Shown here: piece by piece, positions 7,370-16,500 of the stretch
Numbering within the stretch: position 1 is the first letter of the stretch
How the letters are laid out: every line of letters starts with the position of its first letter
Translations under genes and position numbers: made by a program
NCBI GenBank assembly: GCA_040755975.1
Contig: JBFLZY010000002.1
Coordinates: 1-64,000, forward strand
DNA: 64,000 nt
Direction: 5' to 3'
Source: JAIMBK01 sp040755975
GTDB taxonomy: Bacteria; Bacillota; Desulfotomaculia; Desulfotomaculales; Nap2-2B
Notes under the pieces: generated by a model
The model's database searches: none
The model's input: only the letters and a program-made list of their open reading frames with translations
Told to the model about the DNA's origin: nothing

Positions 7370-8488
7370 TTGTTTGGTAAAATTGCCATGGGTGATGTTA
7401 GAGATAAACATGAGTGGAAACAGTTTATGGCAGGCCTGCACGGAAAGAGTACACACGGAATTTTCTTAATGATTGGCCAGGAGGCCCCATTTTATTTTGA
7501 CAAAGTACAGCCGTTGTTTAAGGGAATGGGCATCCCCGTTTTCGGCGGTGTTTTTCCGGGGATCATCTACGAAACATCATGGTATAAAGATAAAGTGCTC
7601 GGCTGTGCAATTGAACATCCGGTTTCCGTGCAGGTTTTCAGAGATCTCAGCCTGCTTGACGGGTTGCCGGCAGAATTACAAAACGCTGATGACATTCGTA
7701 CGTTTCTGGTGATTATTGACGGCCTGGCGTCTAATGTATCTTTTTTTCTTGAATTGTTGTTTGAAACCTGCACCCGGCAGGCAAGTTATATTGGCGGCGG
7801 GGCCGGGAGCATTGAATTAAACGGAAGGCCGATACTGTTCACAGAAGATGAATATTTTTCCGGCGGCGCTTTGGTGGTAGGCATTGAAGGTTTCGTTAGC
7901 GTAGGGGTAAGTCACGGCTGGGAGCCGTTCTACGGGCCTCTGGTGGCCAACAGGGTAAAGGGAAACGTTCTTATCGAGCTTAACTGGCAACCGGCGTTTT
8001 TGCTTTACAAAAAGATACTGGAGGAAAAAACCGGTGTAAGTGTTAACCCCAGGAACTTCTTTGACCTGGCAAAGGGCTACCCGTTCGGGATGATGAGAAT
8101 AAACGGAAGTATTATCGTCCGCGACCCGATCAAGGTAGGGGCTGAAAACAGCATAACGTTAGTGGGCGAAGTTCCTGAAAATTCGGTCTTAATTATTCTG
8201 CGGGGAGAACCGAAAAATCTTATCAAAGCTGCAAGCGAAGCGGCGGATAAGGCCACGGCCAATTTTAAGGAACAGCAGGGTAAATCAGGAAGAGGCGTTT
8301 TTGTTATAGATTGTATTTCCCGAGTTCTCTTCCTCGGCGATTTCATAGCGCAGGAATTAATGGCGATCCGTTCTAATACCCCACTTGATTTGCCTATGTT
8401 TGGGTTCCTCAGTCTGGGGGAAGTGGCTTCTCTGGGGGATAGATTTCTGGAGTTTTATAACAAAACAACGGTGGTCGGGGTTGGTTAG
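7370..8488 (+). CDS. FIST-domain sensory protein
   Basis: The protein has 372 residues from TTG 7370, with AGGGGG 9 bases upstream. It shows a FIST N-domain (about residues 20-190, with 'GGVFPGIIYETSW' and 'GGGAGSIELNGRPILF') and a FIST C-domain (about 200-365). FIST proteins are proposed small-molecule sensors, possibly for amino acids, and are usually coupled to signalling outputs. The next gene starts 5 bases later and encodes a cyclic-di-GMP enzyme, so the pair is likely sensor plus output. There are no membrane segments. Both genes are cargo of the tRNA-flanked segment. Confidence 0.85.
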   Translation: MFGKIAMGDVRDKHEWKQFMAGLHGKSTHGIFLMIGQEAPFYFDKVQPLFKGMGIPVFGGVFPGIIYETSWYKDKVLGCAIEHPVSVQVFRDLSLLDGLPAELQNADDIRTFLVIIDGLASNVSFFLELLFETCTRQASYIGGGAGSIELNGRPILFTEDEYFSGGALVVGIEGFVSVGVSHGWEPFYGPLVANRVKGNVLIELNWQPAFLLYKKILEEKTGVSVNPRNFFDLAKGYPFGMMRINGSIIVRDPIKVGAENSITLVGEVPENSVLIILRGEPKNLIKAASEAADKATANFKEQQGKSGRGVFVIDCISRVLFLGDFIAQELMAIRSNTPLDLPMFGFLSLGEVASLGDRFLEFYNKTTVVGVG

Positions 8489-8493
8489 CGAAT

Positions 8494-10809
8494 ATGGAAA
8501 TGTTGAACCTTATCAAAAGCCTCTCCCTTTCCTATGAAATTGCCCTGGCGATAGGAAATAGTTTGGATCTCCAGGAGATGCTCAACCAGGTGCTCAAGAC
8601 CATAGTGCGCAAGGGAGGCGCTTACTGGGGGATAGTCTGGCTTTGGGATAGACAGAAGTTAGAGTATGTAACCGGCGCAGGTTTTCGCATGAGGGCCGCA
8701 AAACTCCACCTTGGCAACAAGGAAACCGATGATTTTAAGCGTAAGGCGGAAGCTATCCTGAAACTACGAAGGCCGGTGGTAAAAACAGAGAAGGACGGCG
8801 ACTTTAAAGAATTTTGTATACCGTTTCTCGGAAGGGAAAAGGCGGTATTGCTGATTCCGGTTGAAGATCTTGCGGTAGTTTCGTTAAGCTTCACTCGCCC
8901 TGACGTTATCGAGGAAGGCTTGGCCGGGATTATTGGCGGTATTGTTCCCAAGCTTGGTAACGCTATTTTATCATGCCTTAACCATCAGAAAACGCTGGCC
9001 GTCGAGAAAGCCAGGAGGTATTATTCAGAGACAAAATATCGCGAACTGGTAAATAATTTGAACGTCGGAATATACAGGAGCACCGTGGAGGGGCGTTTTC
9101 TGGACGCGAACCCGGCGTTTCTGAAGATGTTTGGTTTTCATGACTTTCAGGAAATATGCGGACTGCTGTGGCCTTCCTTGTATTCAGATCCTTTGGAAAG
9201 AAAGTCTTTTCTGAATGAAATTATGAATAAGGGATTTGTCAAGAACTGGGAGGTATTGTTTAAGCGCAAAGACGGAGATACTTTTTGGGCGCAAGTGACG
9301 GCGGTGCTTTCGTTAGAGCAAGAGGGCGAGGGAAAGCACATCATGGGAATTGTGGAAGACATTACGGAGCGCAAACGATTAGAAATCCAGTTGCGCGAAT
9401 CTGAAGGTCGCTACCGGCTTCTTACCGAGAGCGCGCTTGTGGGGGTTTACCTTTTTCAGGCAGGCACGTTTCGTTATGTGAATCCGACTTTCGCAAACAT
9501 TTTCGGGTATCGGGTTGAAGAAATTATTGATAGACTCAATGTGCTTGAACTGGTGGAACCCCGGGATCGCCCTTTGGTCGCTGAAAACATTCGAATTCGC
9601 CTCGAGGGTGGCGCGGAGAAAGCTCACTATATTTTTCAGGGTTTGCACAAAGACGGTAAAATAATCACCTGTGAAGCCATGGGAAAACGGGTTGACTACA
9701 ACGGGGCTCCGGCTATTTTAGGGACTCTTTTAGACATAACGGAGCGAAAAAGGGCCGAAAGCAGAATGGAATACCTGAGCAGGCACGATGTTCTGACCGG
9801 TTTCTACAACAGGGGATACTTTGAACAAACAGTTGAACAAATGCGGAATGATTTCTCCCGATATCCGATAGCCGTATTTATGTGCGACATAGATGGGTTA
9901 AAAGTTGTTAATGATACTCTCGGCCACGAAAAGGGTGACGAATTGTTGAAAGCGGCAGCCACAGTTCTGCGTCGGTGCTTCCGCGCCGGCGACGTTGTGG
10001 CCAGAATCGGAGGCGACGAGTTTGTGGCCATTCTTCCCAATACTGACAGCCGGGAAGGGGAAGCGATCGCCCGGCGGATTTTAAAAGCGGTGGATGAATT
10101 TAACGGCGAAAATCATGACTTACACCTCTCGCTTTCAGTTGGCGCGGCGATCGCCCGATGGCCCCACCAACCGCTGGACGAAGCCCTGAAGTTAGCCGAT
10201 AAAGTAATGTACACCAATAAAGCGGCTGTTGAGTCAGGGGTTGTAGGGAGGTTTGTGAGGAGCCTTCTCACCGCATTGGCAGCACGTGATCTGGAGACGG
10301 AGAAACATACCGAACGGGTAAAAGAATTAGCCATGCGTTTGGGCGAGGCCTGCGGCCTTCCAGATGAAGAAATGTCTATCCTGGCAACTTTGGCTAAGCT
10401 ACACGATATAGGAAAGATCGGGATCCCAGATCAAATCCTTTTGAAGCGCTCTGCCCTTACGCCTGAAGAACGCAGGATTATGGAGAAACATGTAGAGGTC
10501 GGTTACCAGTTAGCGCTGGCCATGCCTGAAATATCTTCAATAGCTAAATATATTTTACATCACCATGAATGGTGGAATGGAAAGGGTTACCCCGCAGGCC
10601 TTCAGGGCCAAGAAATTCCCATTGTATGTCGGATCATTGCTATTGTGGATGCTTACGATGCAATGAGCAGTCCCAGACCTTACCGCCAAAAACCTTTAAA
10701 AAAGGAAGACGTGATAACGGAACTCCGCCGCTGTGCCGGGAAACAGTTTGACCCAGACCTGGTAGAAAATTTTATTGCCATAATTTCCGAAGATAAAGAA
10801 AGTAGCTGA
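8494..10809 (+). CDS. PAS/GGDEF/HD-GYP cyclic-di-GMP signalling protein
   Basis: The protein has 771 residues. Residues about 10-165 form a GAF-like domain, and two PAS domains follow (about 175-295 and 300-425). The GGDEF domain (about 426-590) has intact GGDEF at 506-510, and an inhibitory RxxD site at 497-500 lies exactly five residues before it. The HD-GYP domain (about 600-765) has the HD pair at 637-638, HHHE at 689-692 and GKGYP. Both the synthase and the phosphodiesterase signatures look complete, so the protein may switch activity with its sensor domains or with the FIST protein. It is cytoplasmic, with no membrane segments. Confidence 0.93.
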   Translation: MEMLNLIKSLSLSYEIALAIGNSLDLQEMLNQVLKTIVRKGGAYWGIVWLWDRQKLEYVTGAGFRMRAAKLHLGNKETDDFKRKAEAILKLRRPVVKTEKDGDFKEFCIPFLGREKAVLLIPVEDLAVVSLSFTRPDVIEEGLAGIIGGIVPKLGNAILSCLNHQKTLAVEKARRYYSETKYRELVNNLNVGIYRSTVEGRFLDANPAFLKMFGFHDFQEICGLLWPSLYSDPLERKSFLNEIMNKGFVKNWEVLFKRKDGDTFWAQVTAVLSLEQEGEGKHIMGIVEDITERKRLEIQLRESEGRYRLLTESALVGVYLFQAGTFRYVNPTFANIFGYRVEEIIDRLNVLELVEPRDRPLVAENIRIRLEGGAEKAHYIFQGLHKDGKIITCEAMGKRVDYNGAPAILGTLLDITERKRAESRMEYLSRHDVLTGFYNRGYFEQTVEQMRNDFSRYPIAVFMCDIDGLKVVNDTLGHEKGDELLKAAATVLRRCFRAGDVVARIGGDEFVAILPNTDSREGEAIARRILKAVDEFNGENHDLHLSLSVGAAIARWPHQPLDEALKLADKVMYTNKAAVESGVVGRFVRSLLTALAARDLETEKHTERVKELAMRLGEACGLPDEEMSILATLAKLHDIGKIGIPDQILLKRSALTPEERRIMEKHVEVGYQLALAMPEISSIAKYILHHHEWWNGKGYPAGLQGQEIPIVCRIIAIVDAYDAMSSPRPYRQKPLKKEDVITELRRCAGKQFDPDLVENFIAIISEDKESS

Positions 10810-11131
10810 TTTTTAATGCGCAGACGCGCTTTTCATGAGCGGCAGGAAAATCATTTTTATTTTATTGCATCGGCCGGGGAGGTAAAATTAATTAGTGCGG
10901 TTTTTCCGATGTAGACTTTAACTGGGGCTGAGTTAGGTGATTTATTAGCTAAAGAAATTTTTAGCTTGCCGCCGGCAGGGCCGCGGGTTTTAAGTTAATT
11001 GCCCGCGGCGTGGCTCTTACGGCAGTTCAACAACGCTTTTCTGGACGGACTTGTGCAGCTAAGGGTGAGTGCTGCTGGCATGCCGGTGAATTAAGGAACA
11101 TGAGATTTAAAGATTCAATTGACGTGGATAC
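10810..11131 (+). other. Intergenic stretch without recognisable gene
   Basis: Short broken frames only. A fragment at about 10922-10998 reads 'GAELGDLLAKEIFSLPPAG' and then stops. It may be a gene remnant, but I cannot assign it. Confidence 0.4.
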
Positions 11132-11160
11132 TTGACAAATCTGGGGCAACGGATTATGAT
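11132..11160 (+). promoter_or_regulatory. Promoter of the tRNA CAT-Glu-Val array
   Basis: TTGACA (11132-11137) and TATGAT (11155-11160) are separated by 17 bases, about 100 bases upstream of the first tRNA. It lies inside the segment bracketed by the 44-bp repeats, so the segment itself appears to supply transcription for the downstream tRNAs. Confidence 0.75.
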
Positions 11161-11254
11161 AAAGTTGTGTAGGTTACGAGGGGGGGCTAGTCCGCTGTCG
11201 TAAACTTAATAAATTCAGTGTAAGAAACCCGCAAAGCCGCAAAAAACGTGAAAA

Positions 11255-11298
11255 ATTTTTGGGCCTATAGCTCAACGGTAGAGCAGCGGACTCATAAT
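11255..11298 (+). repeat. 44-bp direct repeat, right copy (attR-like)
   Basis: Identical to 6723-6766. Here the repeat continues into a complete tRNA gene. Confidence 0.8.
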
Positions 11299-11335
11299 CC
11301 GTTGGTTCCAGGTTCGAATCCTGGTGGGCCCACCA
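11261..11335 (+). tRNA. tRNA with CAT anticodon (Ile2 or Met)
   Basis: A complete cloverleaf: acceptor GGGCCTA/TGGGCCC, D-stem GCTC/GAGC, anticodon loop CTCATAA, T-stem CCAGG/CCTGG, encoded CCA. The anticodon is CAT. The sequence alone does not let me decide between elongator Met and lysidine-modified Ile2. Confidence 0.95.
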
Positions 11336-11380
11336 GCAAAACCCCTCAACCACTAACCACCCACCACCAGCCACCAATAT

Positions 11381-11456
11381 GGCCCCATGGTCAAGCGGCC
11401 TAAGACACCGCCCTTTCACGGCGGTAACCCGGGTTCGAATCCCGGTGGGGTCACCA
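11381..11456 (+). tRNA. tRNA-Glu (anticodon TTC)
   Basis: Acceptor GGCCCCA/TGGGGTC, anticodon loop with TTC, T-loop GTTCGAAT and encoded CCA. It lies 45 bases after the CAT tRNA and is probably co-transcribed. Confidence 0.95.
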
Positions 11457-11467
11457 GCTTTTTTGCC

Positions 11468-11498
11468 GGAGATTACCTTCCCCCGCAAGGTAATCTCC
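11468..11498 (+). other. Perfect hairpin between two tRNA genes
   Basis: A 12-bp perfect stem (11468-11479 with 11487-11498) has a 7-base loop. No T run follows, so it is not a standard terminator. It may be an RNA-processing or attenuation structure. Confidence 0.6.
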
Positions 11499-11507
11499 TG
11501 TTGCATT

Positions 11508-11582
11508 GGGCGCGTAGCTCAGTGGGAGAGCGCCTGCCTTACAAGCAGGAGGTCGCAAGTTCAATCCTTGCCGCGCCCACCA
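11508..11582 (+). tRNA. tRNA-Val (anticodon TAC)
   Basis: Acceptor GGGCGCG/CGCGCCC, anticodon loop CTTACAA, T-stem GCAAG/CTTGC, encoded CCA. Last gene of the tRNA array. Confidence 0.95.
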
Positions 11583-11585
11583 TTT

Positions 11586-12032
11586 ATTTTTCGGGGAAGC
11601 CGCATCACAGGGGCAGCCTCCACCGGTGCGTTTTTCCGCAGCAGTCTTCGCCCCGGCACCATACTTCCAGTTGCGCGCCTGGGTATTTTTGCCAAAATTC
11701 TTCGGCAGGGGCTGGCCGGAAAATATTTGTTCATTCTGGCCGACCAACCTTTTCTGACTCCGGATCTGATTAACCGGCTGATCGAAGCCCACCGGGCCAC
11801 TTCCTGCCTGGTGGCGCGGCCCGTTTTCAAAGACCGCCCGGGTCACCCCGTGCTGTTCGACGCTTCTTTAACGCCGGAACTGCTCACTTTAAAGGGCGAC
11901 ACCAGCGTCCGGGAGGTTGCCGCCCGCAACTGCGACCGGACGGTGCTGGTACCGGTGGCGGACGAAAAGGTGCTGCTGGACGTGGACACCCCGGAGGATT
12001 ACCGGCGGCTCCGGGATTTTTCCAGGCCTTGA
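11586..12032 (+). pseudogene. 5'-truncated MobA/MocA-type molybdenum cofactor nucleotidylyltransferase
   Basis: About 110 residues match the C-terminal part of the NTP_transf_3 family: 'FILADQPFLTPDLINRLIEA', 'GHPVLFDASLTPELL', then 'VLLDVDTPEDYRRLRDF'. The N-terminal half with the nucleotide-binding GGxSxRMG-type loop is absent. The frame runs straight back into tRNA-Val with no start codon or ribosome binding site. It is a leftover 3' end of a cofactor gene, cut at the tRNA array. Confidence 0.7.
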
Positions 12033-12181
12033 GGTCAGCTCAGCGAAAAACTAACAAGACGATAATAAAAACCCCGATAAAAACCCGTCGGATTGAATTT
12101 CTTTGCCGCCGGAAGCCGTTTTGCGGTATCACGGTAAGGATGGCTGCCCGGATCCGAAGGGAACGGGCGCCATATCTTGCC

Positions 12182-12883
12182 TTAAAAGCCGTGCCACGTA
12201 GTAATGTTTTCCACGGGTTCCCTATCGGTATTCAAGGAGTTGGCCGGGTAGTCCCAATCTGGGTAGCCTATGGCTATGCCGATCACGATCCGCTTGGATT
12301 CGGGTAAACGCGTGAACTTCCTGATTACGTCCGGGTAAGATATGCCCTGGATTTCTATGCAGGTGCCCAGGCCGTACTTTAAGGCGGCAAGGGAAATGGT
12401 GTTTGCGATCGCCCCGATATCGAAAAGCGTGTATGGGTACGAGACTACGTCCAAAGTCTTGTCGACGGAGATTATAATTGCGGCCGGGGCGTCGAAGAAG
12501 CCAAAGCCGCGCTGCTGCCACTCCGACCTTTTTGCCCTGTCCTCCCTCTCGATTCCCAAAAGTCGAAAGATTACCACGGCAAGGCTCACCAGGCGCTGCC
12601 GGTAAACGCCCTGGTATTCCTCCCTGGGGAACCCGGGATTGGGGAGAAAGTCCGGCCTGGGCTTTTCGCCGGACAGGAACCTGGCGACGTTTTCGCGGCG
12701 GATGCCGTCCAGAACGTCTCCGGAGACGACCGTAAATTCCCACGGCTGGGTATTTAAGCAGGAAGGACTTCTCGTGGCGATTCTCAAGATTTCGCCGAGG
12801 ATTTCTTTGGAGACCGGCAACGGCCTGTAGGCCCTAATGCTCTTCCGTTTTTGTATGGATTCCAGGATATCCAGGGTTTCCAT
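12182..12883 (-). CDS. Nitroreductase-family flavoprotein
   Basis: The protein has 233 residues from ATG 12883, preceded by GAGGAGG. The nitroreductase FMN-binding N-terminus is clear (RKSIRAY, then 'RSPSCLNTQPWEF'), as is the C-terminal 'GIAIGYPDW'. 'YGLGTCIEIQGIS' is the mid-domain motif. The family reduces nitro compounds, quinones or enoates with NAD(P)H through FMN; the substrate is unknown. The gene is monocistronic between the truncated cofactor gene and an antitoxin locus. Confidence 0.88.
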   Translation of the reverse strand: METLDILESIQKRKSIRAYRPLPVSKEILGEILRIATRSPSCLNTQPWEFTVVSGDVLDGIRRENVARFLSGEKPRPDFLPNPGFPREEYQGVYRQRLVSLAVVIFRLLGIEREDRAKRSEWQQRGFGFFDAPAAIIISVDKTLDVVSYPYTLFDIGAIANTISLAALKYGLGTCIEIQGISYPDVIRKFTRLPESKRIVIGIAIGYPDWDYPANSLNTDREPVENITTWHGF

Positions 12884-13009
12884 GGCTTCCTCCTCTGGTT
12901 TTTGTTCAATCAAAGTTTTCGACGGGTCGTAAAATTTTCCTTTTTTGGAGGCATAATTTTTGCAGGTAAAAGGGTGCATCCAAGCGGCAAATCCATTGTA
13001 ATGGCCGGC

Positions 13010-13041
13010 GGCAGGATTACGGCTATTCCCGTAAGCCTGCC
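13010..13041. other. Hairpin in the divergent intergenic region
   Basis: GGCAGG-a-TTACGG pairs with CCGTAA-g-CCTGCC around a 6-base loop (12 pairs, one mismatch). It lies between the minus-strand nitroreductase and the plus-strand antitoxin and has no T run. Possible operator or structured leader. Confidence 0.4.
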
Positions 13042-13139
13042 AATGCGGTATCTGCAGTATATACGGTATATTTTTATGTTTACAATTTAAGATACTTTTT
13101 TATTTCTATATTGTAGATGACCACTATGGAAGTGTCTTT

Positions 13140-13391
13140 ATGGCTACCACGATGATCAGAGTTAACTATGCCACGTGGAAAGCGCTTCGTGAAATGTCGG
13201 CCAGGTTCGGCAAACCGATGCAGGCAATTCTTGAAAAAGCAATCGAGGAATACCGGAGAAAAACCTTTTTGGAGGAAGCTAACAAAGCTTTCGCTGCCTT
13301 AAAGAAAGACGCAGATAATTGGGGAAGCGAATTAGAGGAGCGGGCCACGCGGGACGCCACTCTTACCGCCGGGTTAAAAGGAGATGTTTAA
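13140..13391 (+). CDS. Antitoxin-like ribbon-helix-helix protein
   Basis: The protein has 83 residues. The N-terminus (MIRVNYATWKALREMSARFG) fits a ribbon-helix-helix DNA-binding domain, followed by a helical charged tail as in MazE-type antitoxins. GGAAG precedes the ATG. The next frame, overlapping its stop, starts like MazF but is cut after 31 codons. The antitoxin is therefore orphaned or regulates only itself. Confidence 0.75.
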   Translation: MATTMIRVNYATWKALREMSARFGKPMQAILEKAIEEYRRKTFLEEANKAFAALKKDADNWGSELEERATRDATLTAGLKGDV

Positions 13392-13479
13392 CGTGCAACC
13401 TTCCCGTGGCGAAATCTGGCTAGTAGATCTGAATCCTGTTCGGGGAGGGGTATCTATGCCGTTCGTGGGGTTTGCTTGA
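13384..13479 (+). pseudogene. Truncated MazF/PemK-type toxin
   Basis: The frame from ATG 13384 reads 'PSRGEIWLVDLNPVRG', the diagnostic N-terminus of MazF-family endoribonucleases. It then loses similarity and stops at 13477. A complete toxin has about 110 residues. The start overlaps the antitoxin stop, the normal arrangement of an intact pair. The remaining 75% of the toxin is gone; the treY gene begins (3' end) only 37 bases downstream. Confidence 0.75.
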
Positions 13480-13515
13480 GCACCTGCATTTTCACGTGCA
13501 TTGAACCGACTACTT

Positions 13516-16500
13516 TTATGAAGGAATGCCGGCCAGCAAGGCAACAGGAAAGTTACGAAGCACTGCGGCGATGGGAAGCGCCTTGTACTCTGGCGGATGT
13601 AAGTTGCTCCCGGGTGGATGGGGAGGGTTTTGCGCTGCTGTTGCGGTTTGTACTACCTCCCCGGTCAGGATGTTGCGCCAGCGGTCCGGTGCGTGCGCGG
13701 GGAGAAGCAGGGAAGTTTCCCCCCACACTCTTTCGCCTAACGGGAAGGCGAGCGGCGGCAGGGGCGGCAACGGCTCGTTGTTCGCGTAGTCTGCGCATTG
13801 CGTTGCACTTTCCAGCATCAGCCGTGCCGCCAGGCGGGGGGCCGCCGCCAGGACCCAGTCGTCTCCCAGGTGCCGGGCGAAGGCGCAGGCGTACTCCGGG
13901 CGCGGGCCGGCGGCTTCGACGGGCAAGTATTCCCCGGCGGCGAACAACTCCCGGTTTGCCCGGCGGAAGTGGAGGGCTTTGTAAGTCAGGTAAAGCTTGA
14001 TCCAGCTGTTTTCCCAGCAGGTAAGGAGTTTTTGCGCTAAGGAGAGCTGCCCGCCGTTCTTCCAGCCTGTTTCGTGTCCCCACGCCGCTTTACCTTTTTC
14101 TTCTTTTTTTTCCTCTTTCGCTTTTTCATCTCCCCATTTCTGTGCATCCTTATCTTCATTTTGAAGATTTTGTAACATTTGCATTCGCATGTGGAAATCC
14201 ACCGGGCGCCGGTTGTCCGGGTCCACAAGCGAGAAATTCCACAGTTCCGTTCCCTGGTAGAAGTCGGGGACGCCCGGGGAGGCGATTTTGAGCAGGACTT
14301 GCGCCAGCGAATTCAGGGCGCCGTAAAAGGCGGGGATTTGCTGGAATTGCAGAAAGTCCGGCAGAAACCGGTTTTCTTCGGAAGGCTCAAGAATGGCCGT
14401 TACGAAGTCTTCCAGGGCGCGCTCGTAGCCGGCGTCTGGGGCGAGCCAGCTGGTGAGGATTTTGGCTTCCCGGGCTGCCTTCACCAGGTAGGCCCGGAGC
14501 CGCTCCCGGAACGAAGGCACCTCTTCTTCACGTAGCGGCCAGGCGCCGATGAGCGTCTGGTAGATGAGCAGTTCCATGTTTCCGTCGGGCACGGGGGCGC
14601 CGTTCACCACCGGCTTCTTGGGCTGGTTCCAGCGGTGCCACCGTTCGACCGCTTGCGTCCACGCCGCGGGGATTTCGGAGAGCACGTTGATCCGCGCCCG
14701 GACATCCTCGCTGCGCTTGGTGTCGTGGGTGGACGTGGCGTTTAAGGAATGGGGCCGGCGCGTCTGCCTGACCCGGTTGCGGCGGTGGAATTCCGCAACA
14801 GGGATTCCCGCGGTTCTGCCAGGGTCGCCGCCTACTTCGTTGAGGGAAACCAGCCGGTTGTAGACGTAAAGGGCGGTATCCTCGAATCCCTTGGCCATGA
14901 TCGGGCCGGTGAATTGCTGCCAGCGCATGACGAAATTTAACCATTCCCGTTTTTGTTCGGCGGCCAGGTAATCCGGAAACGCCAGCAACAGAACCCGCCG
15001 CAAGAAAACGCAGGCCGGACGGGCGGCGGGGCGCCTCCGGACGGCTTCGGAGACAGCACCTTCGATGTACCGGCGGTCCCGCTCCGTCGCCGCAAACTTG
15101 CGGATGTAGGTCCGGTAAACCGGAAGGCAGGCGGTAACTTCCGTCAACGCTTCTTTGAGTTCGCTTCCGGTGAGATCCCGGCCGTAGCGGTCGGCCTGCG
15201 TCAGGCGGCCCAGCATTTGGACCAGGTTGCTTACCTCGCTGGCGAATAATTCCGCCATCACCTTCTTTTTTTGGAGATAAACCACTGTGGCAAAGTCCTT
15301 TTCCGTTTCCGGTCCGCCCATCCGGGCATAGAGTTCGTCCAGGGTTGCGGCGCTCCTTCCGTCGACAAAGAGGCCGTTGAGAGTGTTCAAAAAATCGTAG
15401 CCCGTGGTGCCGTGGACCGGCCACCCGGCGGGCAGCTCCTCGTCGTCGCCGAGGATTTTTTCCGCCACCACGTAAAAACCGGGGCGCCGCCCGGGCGGCC
15501 GGGCGGTCTCCAACGCTTTCATCGTCCCCCTCTTTTCCGCTTCCGTTCCGCCTGCAGCACTAGCCGTCCCGGCCATTTCCGCCGTCTCCGGTCCTACTGC
15601 TCCAGCCGCCTCCATCATCCCTGCCTCCGCCGCTTCTGATTCCGCTTCCTCGGTGGTCTCCCCTCCTCCTGCTGCCTCTGCGCCGGCTGCTTTCTCTTTC
15701 CACAGATGTTCCTTGAGCCGGTTCAGGTAAACTTGCGGGTCGCGCAGGCCGTCGATGTGGTCGATCCGCAGGCCGGTCACCCGCCCGGCCGCGATCAGCT
15801 TGAAGACAAGGGCGTGGGCGGCGGCAAACACGCTCTCTTCCTCCATCCGCAGCGAAACCAGGTCGCTCACGTCAAAGAAACGCCGGTAGTTGATTTCCTC
15901 CCCGGCCACCCGCCAGAAGGCCGGCCGGTAAAACTGCTCTCCGATAATCCGGTCGAGCAAGTTAAAACTCTGCGGTTCTCCTTTTTTGCCGTTAATGATC
16001 CGCAGATTCTCATCGATGAACGCTTTTATCCCGGGCTGTTCGCTGTACAGGCGCCAGAGCCTTTCCCAGACGGTCTGCCGGCGGGCGGCGCCGCCGGGCG
16101 TCCCGCCTCCTTTCCGGAGTCCCCCTGTCCCCGCGGATTCCCCGGGCTCCCCGGACGTCCCGGGTTCCTCGGGTTCCCCGGTTCCCCCGGATACCCCGGG
16201 GTTCCCGTCTTTCCCCCGTTCCGGCAACCCCTTCAGAGACGCAATTAAATCCAGCAGTTGCGCTGCCGCCGGATGATTGAAGCCGGGGTTTTTGGCCAGC
16301 CTCTCCAGGCCGTGCTCCAGGAGCCGGACGGACGAGGCGCGGTTAAGCGGAAAGCGCAGTTCGCGGTAGCAGAGCCAAAAACCCTCTTCCGTCAGCGCGA
16401 TGGTTAACTCCCCGTTCTCCAGCGCTTCGCCGTAGGGAGCGCCCAGCACCGGGAGCAGCACCTTGCCGGCCGGCTCTGTCCCGGCGGCGGGCCGCCAGTC

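Noticed and set aside
10840..10870. A possible third copy of the GGAAAATT motif (GGCAGGAAAATC)
   Set aside because: The second half (CCGGYGAA) is not at the conserved distance.
11379..12032. A 217-codon open frame over the tRNA array
   Set aside because: It starts inside tRNA-Glu and runs through tRNA-Val. Only the last 110 residues resemble a protein, so it is a truncated pseudogene, not a full gene.
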